This document shows, piece by piece, positions 55,506 to 64,000 of a stretch of DNA of 64,000 bases. Source of the DNA: an uncultured Bacteroidia bacterium (GTDB lineage Bacteria; Bacteroidota; Bacteroidia; Bacteroidales; UBA932); assembly GCA_902797035.1 (NCBI GenBank), contig CADBRH010000035.1:1-64000 (forward strand), read 5' to 3'. The notes below the pieces were generated by a model. That model saw nothing but the letters and a program-made list of their open reading frames with translations, was not told where the DNA came from and ran no database searches. Numbering within the stretch: position 1 is the stretch's first letter; the number at the start of each line of letters is the position of its first letter. The position numbers were made by a program, and so were the translations under genes.

Positions 55506-58169
55506 TTATTTGGTTCTCAGGGAATTCAGATTCTTCTCCAAATTCTCTATCTTAAGGAGGGCATCGGCCTCTTTCTTCCGCTCCATGGCCACGACTTTCT
55601 CCGGGGCGTGGGCTGTGAAGGCCTCGTTCGAAAGCTTTTTCCGCACTCCCACGAGGAATCCCCTGAGCCTAGCGAGCTCGGACTCTATCTTGGCGATCTC
55701 CTCTCCAGCGTCAACCAAGCCTCCGAGAGGAATGAACACTTCCACTGTGCCTACCATGAATGAGACACCGGTCTCATCCCCGAAATCTTCCACCTTCCCG
55801 GCGGAACCGACGTTGGCGAACTTCGAGATCGCCGGAATCATGGCCATGGGGAAATCACCTTTCACTTTAATATCCAGAGCCTCTTTCGGGGATATGTTCT
55901 TTTGCTGCCTCAAAGCCCTTACTCCGCCTGATATCTCCTTCGCGGCCTCGAACGCGGCGATGACGCTCTCATCCACAGGACCCGCTACAGGAGACGGCTG
56001 AGTCATGATAGTCTCACCCTCTTTCCTATCGCAGAGTGACTGCCAGAGCTCCTCGCTGATAAAAGGCATCACAGGATGGATCATCTTCAAGAGTTTCTCG
56101 AGGAAGACAAGCGTGGCGTCCATGGTAGCATTGTCAAGAGGCTGGCCGTAGGCCGGCTTCACCGCCTCGAGGTACCAGGAGCAGTAATCATCCCAAAAGA
56201 GCTTGTAAATCGCCATCAGGGCGTCGGAGATCCTGAACTTGGAATAATAGTCCTCCACCTGAGCGATGGTCTGGCTCAATTTATTATCGAACCAATTGAC
56301 AGCAATTGAGTTAACCTTGCTTTGCTCAAGCGATTCGTCAACTGACCATCCTTTCACGAGACGGAATGAGTTCCAGCTCTTGTTGCAGAAATTCCTGCCC
56401 TGCTCGACCTGGCTCTCGTCATAGAATATGTCGTTGCCGGCGGAGGAGCAAAGGAGCATCCCGATCCTCACGGCGTCGGCACCGTACTTCTTGATAAGCT
56501 CAAGAGGGTCCGGCGAGTTGCCGAGAGTCTTGCTCATCTTGCGGCCGAGCTTGTCGCGGACAATTCCTGTGAAATACACGTTGCTGAAAGGAATATCCTT
56601 CATGAACTCCCCTCCCGCCATGATCATCCTGGCAACCCAGAAGAAAATGATGTCCGGTGCGGTCACAAGGTCGCTGGTAGGATAATAATATGCCAGATCC
56701 TTATTGGGCTCATGCTCGGGATGGCCAGGACGCTTCGGGTCGAAAACGGAGATCGGCCAGAGCCAGCTGGAGAACCAGGTATCTAGAACATCCTCGTCAC
56801 GCTTGAGGTCAGCGGCGGTCAACGCGGGGTTTATCTTCCTCGCGGCCTCCAGGGCTTTCTCGGGAGTCTCTTCGACGACTATCTGACCGTCAGGGAGATA
56901 ATAAGCCGGGATCCTCTGTCCCCACCATAGCTGGCGGGAGATGCACCAATCGCGGACACTCTCCATCCAATGGCGATAAGTGTTGCGGTACTTGTCCGGG
57001 ATGAACTTGATCTTCCCGGATTCGACGCTCTCAAGAGCCATCGCTGCGAGCCCCTCCATCTTTAGGAACCATTGGGCCGAAAGCTTAGGTTCAATCACCG
57101 CGTCAGTCCTTTCGGAGTATCCGACCGGAGAGGTGTATTCCTCGATCTTCTCGAGATTTCCGGCCTCCTGGAGCATCCCGACAATCTTCTTTCTGGCGGC
57201 GAAACGATCCTCGCCGACAAGTATCACCGCATCTTCGGTAAGGCGGCCATGGTCGTCTATAATGTTGATTATCGGAAGGTTGTGACGAAGACCTATCTCA
57301 TAGTCATGGGCGTCGTGGGCGGGTGTGACCTTGAGGCAGCCTGTCCCGAAATCCATCTCGACATAGCTGTCCTCGATGACGGGAATCTCCCGCTTGATGA
57401 GAGGGATGAGGACCTTCTTGCCTTTAAGCCAATGGTAGCGCTCGTCAGCCGGGTTCACGCAGATGGCGGAGTCGGCCATGATAGTCTCAGGACGGGTTGT
57501 GGCGATCACCAGATACTGGTCCGTCGGATTGCCATTACCGTCCGAGATATAATAGCGGAGATGGTAGAAATGGCTCTGGGTATCCTTGTGGATGACCTCG
57601 TCGTCGCTTATGGCGGTGAGGGCGACAGGATCCCAGTTAACCATCCGCACTCCCCTGTAAATCAATCCTTTCTTATAGAAATAGCAGAATGTGGCGATCA
57701 CCGCGTCCGAGAGCTCAGGCTCCATGGTGAACCGTGTGCGGTCCCAGTCGCAGGAGGCTCCGAGTTTGCGGAGTTGCTGGAGGATGATTCCACCATGCTC
57801 CTCCTTCCATTCCCAGGCGTATTTCAGGAACTCCTCGCGCGTGAGATCCTCTTTCGATATCCCCTTCTCCTTTAGCCTGGCCACGACCTTATTCTCCGTG
57901 GCGATGGAGGCATGGTCGGTACCGGGTACCCAACAGGCGTTCTTCCCGTCCATGCGGGCCTTGCGGATAAGGACATCATTAAGGGTGTTGTTGAGCACAT
58001 GACCCATGTGGAGGATGCCGGTGACATTCGGCGGCGGGATGACTATCGTGTATGGCTCCTTGTCGTTGGGCTCGGAGTGGAAACATTTACGCTCCAGCCA
58101 CCAGGAATACCATTTATCCTCGACTTCCGAAGGGTTGTACTTCGCGGAGAGCTCTTTTTTCTCGCTCAT
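55506..58169 (-). CDS. valS: Valyl-tRNA synthetase
   Basis: ValRS charges tRNA-Val. The 887-residue class I enzyme has PPPNVTGILHMGH (HIGH motif) near 45 and MSKTLGNSPDP (KMSKS variant KMSKT) near 530. It also has an editing domain between, an anticodon-binding domain and a C-terminal coiled-coil (about 820-887, EEIAKIESELARLRGFLVGV). It heads the run of genes down to the M19 dipeptidase. Confidence 0.97.
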   Translation of the reverse strand: MSEKKELSAKYNPSEVEDKWYSWWLERKCFHSEPNDKEPYTIVIPPPNVTGILHMGHVLNNTLNDVLIRKARMDGKNACWVPGTDHASIATENKVVARLKEKGISKEDLTREEFLKYAWEWKEEHGGIILQQLRKLGASCDWDRTRFTMEPELSDAVIATFCYFYKKGLIYRGVRMVNWDPVALTAISDDEVIHKDTQSHFYHLRYYISDGNGNPTDQYLVIATTRPETIMADSAICVNPADERYHWLKGKKVLIPLIKREIPVIEDSYVEMDFGTGCLKVTPAHDAHDYEIGLRHNLPIINIIDDHGRLTEDAVILVGEDRFAARKKIVGMLQEAGNLEKIEEYTSPVGYSERTDAVIEPKLSAQWFLKMEGLAAMALESVESGKIKFIPDKYRNTYRHWMESVRDWCISRQLWWGQRIPAYYLPDGQIVVEETPEKALEAARKINPALTAADLKRDEDVLDTWFSSWLWPISVFDPKRPGHPEHEPNKDLAYYYPTSDLVTAPDIIFFWVARMIMAGGEFMKDIPFSNVYFTGIVRDKLGRKMSKTLGNSPDPLELIKKYGADAVRIGMLLCSSAGNDIFYDESQVEQGRNFCNKSWNSFRLVKGWSVDESLEQSKVNSIAVNWFDNKLSQTIAQVEDYYSKFRISDALMAIYKLFWDDYCSWYLEAVKPAYGQPLDNATMDATLVFLEKLLKMIHPVMPFISEELWQSLCDRKEGETIMTQPSPVAGPVDESVIAAFEAAKEISGGVRALRQQKNISPKEALDIKVKGDFPMAMIPAISKFANVGSAGKVEDFGDETGVSFMVGTVEVFIPLGGLVDAGEEIAKIESELARLRGFLVGVRKKLSNEAFTAHAPEKVVAMERKKEADALLKIENLEKNLNSLRTK

Positions 58170-58207
58170 GTCTTCAATTCTTCTTGATATACTTCTTTCC
58201 AGAAATA

Positions 58208-58215
58208 CAAATATA
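58208..58215 (-). promoter_or_regulatory. Candidate -7 box for valS
   Basis: The minus strand reads TATATTTG, 38 nt before the valS ATG. No good upstream TTG is seen at the required distance. Confidence 0.45.
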
Positions 58216-58228
58216 ACACAATTTTCAC

Positions 58229-58236
58229 TAATTTTG
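58229..58236 (+). promoter_or_regulatory. Candidate -7 box for the DUF3467 gene
   Basis: TAATTTTG, 20 nt before the ATG at 58257 and 13 bp from the opposing valS box. Confidence 0.4.
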
Positions 58237-58256
58237 CCTTATAAACATCGACTATC

Positions 58257-58586
58257 ATGGAAGAGAAAAAGGAAATAAGCCTGGAGATAAAGCCTGAGAT
58301 CGCCAAGGGAACATACTCCAACCTGGCGATAATCACCCACTCCCACAGCGAGTTCATAATCGATTTCGCGACAATCCTTCCCGGACTGCCCAAGCCGGAC
58401 ATCGGGAACAGGATCATCATGACCCCTGAGCACGCTAAAAGACTTCTGAACGCCTTGATGGACAATGTCACGAAATACGAGGCTCAGTTCGGTCTGATCT
58501 CCCTCGGTGGCCAGAACTCCCAGCAGGGTGGCACTTTCAACCTCGGCGACCTTCCCCAGTTCGGTCCCGGAGGAGCCAAGTCATAG
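58257..58586 (+). CDS. DUF3467 protein
   Basis: This is a small conserved protein of unknown function. The 109 residues include AKGTYSNLAIITHSHSEFII, DFATILPGLPKPDIGNRIIM and TPEHAKRLLNALMDNVTKYE, the conserved DUF3467 core. The tail is glycine- and glutamine-rich. No signal peptide is seen, so it should be cytoplasmic. It lies 18 nt before kdsC, which suggests co-transcription. Confidence 0.88.
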   Translation: MEEKKEISLEIKPEIAKGTYSNLAIITHSHSEFIIDFATILPGLPKPDIGNRIIMTPEHAKRLLNALMDNVTKYEAQFGLISLGGQNSQQGGTFNLGDLPQFGPGGAKS

Positions 58587-58604
58587 GTATACCTAACAAT
58601 CGAG

Positions 58605-59129
58605 ATGACTGATTTAAAGGATATTAAAGGCTTCGCTTTCGACATCGACGGAGTGATGACCGACGGTGGTATTCTCGCCGACCTCGAGGGCCAGCTGTAC
58701 AGGACTTTCGACGCCAAGGACGGGTTCGCCGTAAGGATGGCCGCCATGAACGGATTCCCCGTCGCGGTCATCACCGGGGCCAGATCCCAAAGCGTGAGGG
58801 CCAGATTCTCAGGCAACGGCATCCCTCCGGAGGACATCTATCTCGGTTCCCGTGACAAGATAGCCGATTTCGATGATTTCTGCTCCAGATATGGACTGAA
58901 GCGCTCCGAGGTCATGTTTTTCGGCGACGACGTCCCGGATATTCCCGTGCTCCTTGAGGCAGGGATCGGAGTCACCCCCGCCGACGCCGCCGAGGAGGCG
59001 AAACAGGCCGCGGACATCGTCTCCGTCAAGCCGGGCGGCAAGGGATGCGTCCGTTTCCACTTCGAGGAGGTGATGAAAGCCCAAGGCAAATGGAACTTCG
59101 ACGTCAACGTCTATAAGGCGAAATTCTGA
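58605..59129 (+). CDS. kdsC: 3-deoxy-D-manno-octulosonate 8-phosphate phosphatase (KdsC-like HAD)
   Basis: KdsC removes phosphate from KDO-8-P, giving KDO for the LPS core. The 174-residue HAD protein lacks a cap domain and has FDIDGVMTDG (nucleophile and general acid Asp), VITGARSQSV, and FFGDDVPDIPVL with the acidic metal ligands, in line with the C0 KDO-8-P phosphatase group. It lies 2 nt before maf. Confidence 0.9.
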   Translation: MTDLKDIKGFAFDIDGVMTDGGILADLEGQLYRTFDAKDGFAVRMAAMNGFPVAVITGARSQSVRARFSGNGIPPEDIYLGSRDKIADFDDFCSRYGLKRSEVMFFGDDVPDIPVLLEAGIGVTPADAAEEAKQAADIVSVKPGGKGCVRFHFEEVMKAQGKWNFDVNVYKAKF

Positions 59130-59131
59130 AT

Positions 59132-59713
59132 ATGGACACGAATGGAAAAAAAGTGATTCTGGCGTCCAACTCCCCGAGACGCAGGGAGTTGCTCTCATCG
59201 CTCGACATCGCCTTCACTGTCGACACGGGGACATCGTTCGTGGAGGAATACGCCGGGGACACTCCCCACGAGGAAGTGCCGGCCCTGATGTCAAGGGGGA
59301 AGTCGCTCGGATTCCATAGGGAGCTGGAGCCTGACGAGATCCTGATAACCTCGGACACCATGGTGCTATGCGGGGACGAGATTCTCGGGAAGCCGGCCGA
59401 CAAGGAGGACGCCGTCAGGATGCTTAGTCTTCTCTCCGGTATGGAGCATCAAGTGATAACCGCCGTGACTATCCGTGACACCTCAAGGGAAAAGACCTTT
59501 TCCGTCACTTCAAATGTTTTCTTTAAGCAACTATCCGACAGCGAGATAGATTATTACATAGACACGTATAAACCCTTCGATAAGGCCGGAGCCTACGGCA
59601 TTCAGGAATGGATAGGATACATCGGTATTACCGGCATCGAGGGATCGTTCTATAACGTGATGGGATTCCCGACTCAACGCTTCTTCGACGAGTTCCAAGA
59701 CTTTATCCGCTAA
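59132..59713 (+). CDS. maf: Maf-family nucleotide pyrophosphatase
   Basis: Maf proteins hydrolyse non-canonical or canonical nucleoside triphosphates (dTTP, UTP) to monophosphates. The 193-residue protein has ILASNSPRRRELLSSL at the N terminus, TSDTMVLCGDEILGKPADKE in the middle and YGIQEWIGYIGITGIEGSF at the end. It is followed 4 nt later by the DUF4832 gene. Confidence 0.94.
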   Translation: MDTNGKKVILASNSPRRRELLSSLDIAFTVDTGTSFVEEYAGDTPHEEVPALMSRGKSLGFHRELEPDEILITSDTMVLCGDEILGKPADKEDAVRMLSLLSGMEHQVITAVTIRDTSREKTFSVTSNVFFKQLSDSEIDYYIDTYKPFDKAGAYGIQEWIGYIGITGIEGSFYNVMGFPTQRFFDEFQDFIR

Positions 59714-59717
59714 GACA

Positions 59718-61151
59718 ATGAGACCGATTATCGCGACCCTACTGGCCGCGGCCACCTTGCTCGGCGCCAGAACCGCCTGCGCGCAGACCATGACCGTCAA
59801 CCCTAAAGACAACGGCCAGGCCCTTGTCAATCCTGGGATGGGCTGGATGCTCTATTACTATTCGAATGTCCTCGACAATTACGGCTCCAAACTGGCGCCG
59901 GAGGACACCGTTGACGAGTTCCCCGGAGTCGGGACGGTCTTCCTCAGACTCCCCTGGGCCTTTCTCGAGCCGGAGAAAGGAAAGTACAATTGGGAAATCA
60001 TCGACACCCCGGCGCAACGATGGATCCAGACCGGGAAGCAGATAGCGTTCTGCATATCCGGGACCGAGAACTGGACCCGCCAGGGCACTCCTCAGTGGGT
60101 TTTCGACGAGGGGGCTAAGTACTACGAGGTCAACGGTTTCCTTGAGCCGGACTACGACGACCCGATCTATCTCGCCGAGGTTGAGAGGCTTATCGAAGTC
60201 ATGGCGGAGAGATACGACGGCGACCCGGCGGTCTCTTTCTTCGCCATAGGTCTCTACGGGATGTGGGGCGAGGGTCACACGGTTCTGACCACTCCTGTCC
60301 ACGGGAAATCCTGGGGGTTCGAGACCCAGAGAAAATACATCGACATCTACACCCGGCATTTCAAGAGAACCCAGCTATGCATATCCGACGACTTCCCCGG
60401 CCATGACGACCGCAGGGCGAGGTTCGAGATTACCGACTACGCGCGGGAAAAAGGGGTGACGATCAAGGATGACAGCATACTCGTGCAACCCTGGCCCAAC
60501 AGCTGGTTCCACGCCGGGATGGCGCAACTCTTCTGGCCCGCGGTCCCTGTTATCCTCGAGCATGAGCATTACGGCCCGAGCGTGAACCGCGGGGCTTGGG
60601 ATAAAGAGTTGCTGCTCAAGGCGGTGGAGGACTATCACGCTTCTCTACTCTCGATCCACTGGTGGCCCCGTGAGGAACTAAAGGCCAACCGGGACATCAT
60701 CGATAGGATCAACCGCAGGATCGGCTACCGCCTTAATCTTAAAGAGGTCACATGGCCCGAGACCATCAGGAAGAACGAGCCTTTCCACATCGCGGCGGAT
60801 TGGAAGAACGAGGGCGTGGCTCCTTGCTACGGAGGCGGTTATCCTTGCTTCACGATCAAGAACAAGAAGGGTGGGATTGTCGCTGTTCTCGTCGATACAG
60901 GACTGAATGTCAAAGACTTGGCTGTGGATAAGCCCGGCGAGGGATTCCCAGTCCACAGGGATGTGGAGTTCACTGTCGCCAAAACCGCCGAGAATTCTTT
61001 CGGCACCTTCTCGAGGGTTTGCCCCACCGGGAAGTTCGACATATTCTTCTCTGTCGGGACAGCCTACGGCACCCCCACGATCGCGCTTCCTTATGGCGGC
61101 GATGACGGGGAAAAAAGATACAAACTAGGAAGTATTACCGTAACCGAATAG
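59718..61151 (+). CDS. Secreted DUF4832 protein with glycosidase-like TIM barrel
   Basis: The function is unknown. The 477-residue protein has a signal peptide (MRPIIATLLAAATLLGARTA, cleavage near CAQ). A TIM-barrel-like region follows with NPGMGWMLYYYSNV, RLPWAFLEPEKGKYNW and FFAIGLYGMWGEGHT, whose Glu resembles a catalytic acid in related glycosidases. From about 345 comes a beta-sandwich (VTWPETIRKNEPFHIAADWK) matching DUF4832. It could cut a polysaccharide, but no activity is shown. It is the last gene of the DUF3467-kdsC-maf run, with 4-nt spacing to maf. Confidence 0.72.
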   Translation: MRPIIATLLAAATLLGARTACAQTMTVNPKDNGQALVNPGMGWMLYYYSNVLDNYGSKLAPEDTVDEFPGVGTVFLRLPWAFLEPEKGKYNWEIIDTPAQRWIQTGKQIAFCISGTENWTRQGTPQWVFDEGAKYYEVNGFLEPDYDDPIYLAEVERLIEVMAERYDGDPAVSFFAIGLYGMWGEGHTVLTTPVHGKSWGFETQRKYIDIYTRHFKRTQLCISDDFPGHDDRRARFEITDYAREKGVTIKDDSILVQPWPNSWFHAGMAQLFWPAVPVILEHEHYGPSVNRGAWDKELLLKAVEDYHASLLSIHWWPREELKANRDIIDRINRRIGYRLNLKEVTWPETIRKNEPFHIAADWKNEGVAPCYGGGYPCFTIKNKKGGIVAVLVDTGLNVKDLAVDKPGEGFPVHRDVEFTVAKTAENSFGTFSRVCPTGKFDIFFSVGTAYGTPTIALPYGGDDGEKRYKLGSITVTE

Positions 61152-61164
61152 GCCCCGGGCATTT

Positions 61165-62241
61165 TCAGGAAACAGTATCCTGATTATCCTCCTTGGGGAG
61201 GTTGATGGCGCGGAAGCGCTTCTGGCGGCGCTCCCAGCGCTCGCGGGCGAACTGCTGCATGTCGATCGCCTGGTCGTTCTCGTCGATGATCTCGAGGCCC
61301 AGGATGGTCTCGATGATGTCCTCAAGCGTGACGATGCCCTGGAAACAGCCGTACTCGTCGATGATCAGGGCCATCTGCTCGCGCTTCTTCAGAAGCTCCT
61401 CCCAGACCGTGCTGAGCGACTCCTCCTCGTTGAAATAAGAGATCGGGCGCTTAATCTCCTTGAGCCTTTTGTCGAACTCGTCGTCGGCAAGCCCCTCGAG
61501 GGCGTCGGACAGGAGAATGTAGCCGGTGATATACTCCGGGGAGTCGCCATAGACCGGGATACGGGAATAATGGAGATATTGCTCGTTCTTGTAGAAGTTC
61601 TTCAGGGTCATGTTCTCCTGCGCTGTCATCGTCACGATCCTCGGGGTCATGGCCTCGTAGGCCTGGACATTGTCCAGCTTCATGATGTTCTGGATGACCT
61701 TGTTCTCGTCGGAGTCGATCACACCCTCCTCCACGCCGATGTTAGCCATGGCGGTGACCTCCTCCCTGCTGACCGACGCCTCGTCCTCATCCTTGGACAA
61801 AGCCCTCGCGATCAAACTGACTAGCAGGACGAAGGGATACATGATCACGATAAGGAACGAGATCATCCTGGTAGCGAACCCCATCAGGTGTTTCCAATAT
61901 GAGGAGCCTATGGTCTTGGGGACGATCTCGGCGAAGATCAGGATCAGAAGGGTCATAATAGCCGAGATGATCCCGAACCAAGGGTTTCCGAAAAGGATGG
62001 CCGCCTGCCTTCCGACTCCGGCCGCGCCGATGGTGTTGGCGATAGTGTTAAGGGAAAGGATGGCCGCGAGAGGCTTCTCCGTGTCCGTCTTGTAATCGAG
62101 GAACTTGCCGGCGGGCTTGTACCCCTGCTCCTTCCTCATGGTTATGAAAGAAAGAGGGGTCGACATGAGAGTCGCCTCCAGTATCGAGCACAGGAAGGAT
62201 ATGACGAGGGTTCCGAGAAGGAATGTGAGCAGCAATGCCAT
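61165..62241 (-). CDS. CNNM/CorC-type membrane protein with CBS pair
   Basis: Members of this family are linked to Mg2+ or Co2+ transport and resistance. The 358-residue protein (ATG 62241; a GTG two codons upstream is less likely) has four membrane segments of the CNNM (DUF21) domain (residues 1-150), with SILEATLMSTPLSF and LNTIANTIGAAGVG. A linker (VSREEVTAMANIGVEEGVID) and two CBS domains (about 205-325) follow, ending with a charged tail. The C-terminal CorC-HlyC domain is lacking, which some members also lack. The exact metal is not known. Confidence 0.85.
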   Translation of the reverse strand: MALLLTFLLGTLVISFLCSILEATLMSTPLSFITMRKEQGYKPAGKFLDYKTDTEKPLAAILSLNTIANTIGAAGVGRQAAILFGNPWFGIISAIMTLLILIFAEIVPKTIGSSYWKHLMGFATRMISFLIVIMYPFVLLVSLIARALSKDEDEASVSREEVTAMANIGVEEGVIDSDENKVIQNIMKLDNVQAYEAMTPRIVTMTAQENMTLKNFYKNEQYLHYSRIPVYGDSPEYITGYILLSDALEGLADDEFDKRLKEIKRPISYFNEEESLSTVWEELLKKREQMALIIDEYGCFQGIVTLEDIIETILGLEIIDENDQAIDMQQFARERWERRQKRFRAINLPKEDNQDTVS

Positions 62242-62256
62242 ATTCACCGATTAACA

Positions 62257-62266
62257 CGCGAATATA
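62257..62266 (-). promoter_or_regulatory. Possible promoter box for the CNNM gene
   Basis: The minus strand reads TATATTCGCG, 15 nt before the ATG at 62241. It is a member of the TAnATTCGCG group seen elsewhere in the window. Confidence 0.25.
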
Positions 62267-62299
62267 ACATTAATTAAAGGAATGTCCCAATGATAAATG

Positions 62300-64000
62300 T
62301 CAGAACTTTATGGATATCCCTCCCGTCACGTTCCTTCCGGCCATGGGGATGAAGCCGATCTGGTAATAGCGGTTCGAGTCGGGATGGTTGTACCCGTCCA
62401 AGATCGATGAATATACCCAGCCGCTTGTGGCGCTCCTGGCGTTAAACACGTTGCCCATCGAGAAGGTCAGCTTGAGCTCCTTCACCAGCGACCTCGGCAG
62501 GCTCATAGTGTAGGATAGGCTGATATCTGAGAACGAGTACGCTGGAAGGGAGCGGTCCTTGTTCCCGGTGTTGTCCAGAAATTGCCTTGAGACATAATTG
62601 GTGTGCCATACGGCGTCGAAGCAGGATTTATGGAAGCGCGCGAACCCGTTCAGGATCGTCGAGGGCGAGAACGCCAGCGGGGCGTCTTCATAATGGATCG
62701 GACGGAATGAGTCGTCCCAATCGACGCTGGCCATCTCGGTGAAGTCCTTGAGCTTGTTCACACTCAAGGCGGCGTTGCCCTCAAGGGTCAGGAACGGAAA
62801 CGCTTTCACGGCCGCCGTCAGCTCGGCTCCGGCCCTATATGAGTCCTTGATGTTCGTTGTGAGCGACTCCCCTATCTCGCTCAACTCGCCTGTCTGGACA
62901 AGCTGGCTGTCATAGTCCATGTAATAGAGGTTCACCCCGGCCTGGAAACCATCAGTGGCATAGTTGTATCCAACCTCGTAATCCATTACCATCTCGTGAG
63001 TCGGGAACGGATACTTGTAGTTGTCCGTGAAGTTATCTCTCTGCGGCTCCCGATGGCTGACGGCGGCAGAGGCGTAGGCGTGACCGGCGCCCTTCACCCA
63101 ACTGATCCCGAGCTTCGGGTTAAAGAATCCGTACCTCTCGTCAATGTCCAGAGGCTGGTTATGCCAGGCCCCACCCTCGTCATAGAACTTGTCATTGATC
63201 CCGCCTGTCCTGTAGTGGACATGGCGGTACTGGACATCCCCGAAAGCCCTCCAGGCGGGGGTGAAAGAATATGTCGCCTTCAGGTAGACGCTACCGTCAA
63301 TTTTTGTGGCGTCGGAGTCGTAGTATTTGTAATGGCCTTCCGAGAGGTAGGTGTCGGACATGCCCTGGTCCTTGATGTAGGTCAGGTAACCATAGTGGTC
63401 GCCCTTGAACTCCTGGACTGAGAACCCAAAGGTCACATCCCAGGAATCATCTGAATATCTGACACTTCCGACAGTCCCGTAAGTGTCCTGGCTTAGCCCT
63501 TTCCGTCGGACGAAATCAGTCTTTTTCACGCCCGGGTAATTCAAGCCGAACTTCTTGGGTTTGTTGTCCGGACGGAACTCCTCGTAATAGCCGTGGCCGC
63601 CCGTGTAATGGAGGGACAGGTTGGCGTCCCAGTTCTCACCAAGGTCGAAAGCGGCCGAAAGAATATTGTGATCTTGCCAGAAATTATCTGTAGTCCTCGG
63701 CCACAGGCTCCCGTCCCTCATGGAATACCGCTCGGTCACATACCCATCCGCGTTCTTCAGGAACAGGCCGTCCGTGCCTTTGGACAATCTCTCGTAGAGG
63801 CTGTTATACCGGCCGAGGCCGGAGTCATACATATCTTTATAAGTCTTGATCCCCGTCGATGCCGTGTAGGACCATGACCCGTCGTCGTAGCAGCCGTCCA
63901 TAAGGGAATAGTCACCATCACCCGCTGTCACCCCGTTCCAAGCCTGCCCGGTCCTCTCGAAATTGCCTATATTCCTGTATTTCAATATGAAGCCATTCCC
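62300..64000 (-). CDS. TonB-dependent receptor (5' end outside the window)
   Basis: This is an outer-membrane beta-barrel receptor that uses TonB energy to import a ligand. The 566 residues here are the C-terminal barrel, with repeated strands such as NWDANLSLHYTGGHGYYEEF, TYSFTPAWRAFGDVQYRH and SFSDISLSYTMSL. The last residues are GRNVTGGISIKF, with the terminal Phe for BAM. The frame is open to base 64000 and the plug domain lies beyond, so no start is seen. No SusD follows, which suggests a metal, cobalamin or siderophore receptor rather than a glycan one; the ligand cannot be named. Confidence 0.88.
   Translation of the reverse strand, partial: GNGFILKYRNIGNFERTGQAWNGVTAGDGDYSLMDGCYDDGSWSYTASTGIKTYKDMYDSGLGRYNSLYERLSKGTDGLFLKNADGYVTERYSMRDGSLWPRTTDNFWQDHNILSAAFDLGENWDANLSLHYTGGHGYYEEFRPDNKPKKFGLNYPGVKKTDFVRRKGLSQDTYGTVGSVRYSDDSWDVTFGFSVQEFKGDHYGYLTYIKDQGMSDTYLSEGHYKYYDSDATKIDGSVYLKATYSFTPAWRAFGDVQYRHVHYRTGGINDKFYDEGGAWHNQPLDIDERYGFFNPKLGISWVKGAGHAYASAAVSHREPQRDNFTDNYKYPFPTHEMVMDYEVGYNYATDGFQAGVNLYYMDYDSQLVQTGELSEIGESLTTNIKDSYRAGAELTAAVKAFPFLTLEGNAALSVNKLKDFTEMASVDWDDSFRPIHYEDAPLAFSPSTILNGFARFHKSCFDAVWHTNYVSRQFLDNTGNKDRSLPAYSFSDISLSYTMSLPRSLVKELKLTFSMGNVFNARSATSGWVYSSILDGYNHPDSNRYYQIGFIPMAGRNVTGGISIKF

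Noticed and set aside
61165..61183. TCAGGA / TCCTGA hairpin after the CNNM gene
   Set aside because: It overlaps the stop codon and lacks a T-run on either strand, so it is not supported as a terminator.

Overview
The window looks like core chromosome from an uncultured, probably anaerobic member of the Bacteroidales (phylum Bacteroidota). Supporting signs are the TAnnTTTG promoter boxes upstream of many genes, a Rho factor with a long lysine/glutamine-rich insert, an outer-membrane LptD and a TamL lipoprotein, a PorT-like barrel, a TonB-dependent receptor, a flavodiiron protein and an apparent PPi-type phosphofructokinase. A cysteate-synthase-like enzyme would fit sulfonolipid-making Bacteroidales such as Rikenellaceae, but the family cannot be fixed from the sequence alone. 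Coding DNA is moderately GC-rich and spacers are short and AT-rich. I see no insertion sequence, prophage, CRISPR array, tRNA or rRNA.

Layout. 1-5832: mnmE (cut at its very last codons) diverges from the carAB pair. 5829-11738: rho and lptD on the minus strand, and a cell-wall amidase on the plus strand reading out of a 40-bp shared promoter region. 11972-15496: dnaA, pepD and rpe. 15493-16248: birA, convergent to rpe. 16318-20115: a tight rsfS-ftsH-cdsA-psd operon. 20108-29283: a six-gene minus-strand operon (ligA, yihY, relA/spoT, an Ig-like lipoprotein, a PorT-like barrel, ispG). 29405-30634: PPi-type pfkA. 30623-35898: a minus-strand operon of a SpoU methyltransferase, a large receiver/ATP-grasp (PEP-synthase-like) protein and a cytoplasmic GH13 amylase. 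35958-40760: tamL, rlmD and a flavodiiron protein. 40924-45685: rarA, then a minus-strand acyltransferase / Ca2+ antiporter / cysteate-synthase-like operon. 45740-50087: queA, an AT-rich spacer of about 450 bp, then an XRE regulator, pyrD and cinA. 50158-58169: a seven-gene minus-strand run (valS, thioesterase, tatA, tatC, ABC-F, GIN-domain protein, M19 dipeptidase). 58257-61151: DUF3467, kdsC, maf and a DUF4832 protein. 61165-64000: a CNNM/CBS membrane protein and a truncated TonB receptor.

Themes. Many genes serve the envelope: LptD and KdsC for lipopolysaccharide, TamL for outer-membrane assembly, CdsA and Psd for phospholipid, the amidase for wall remodelling, TatAC for export. CarAB and PyrD belong to pyrimidine synthesis. 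I did not find a convincing complete new system. The best candidates for something poorly described are the 975-residue receiver/ATP-grasp protein at 32208-35135, which has no phospho-histidine swivel domain, and the acyltransferase/cysteate-synthase operon at 42243-45685.
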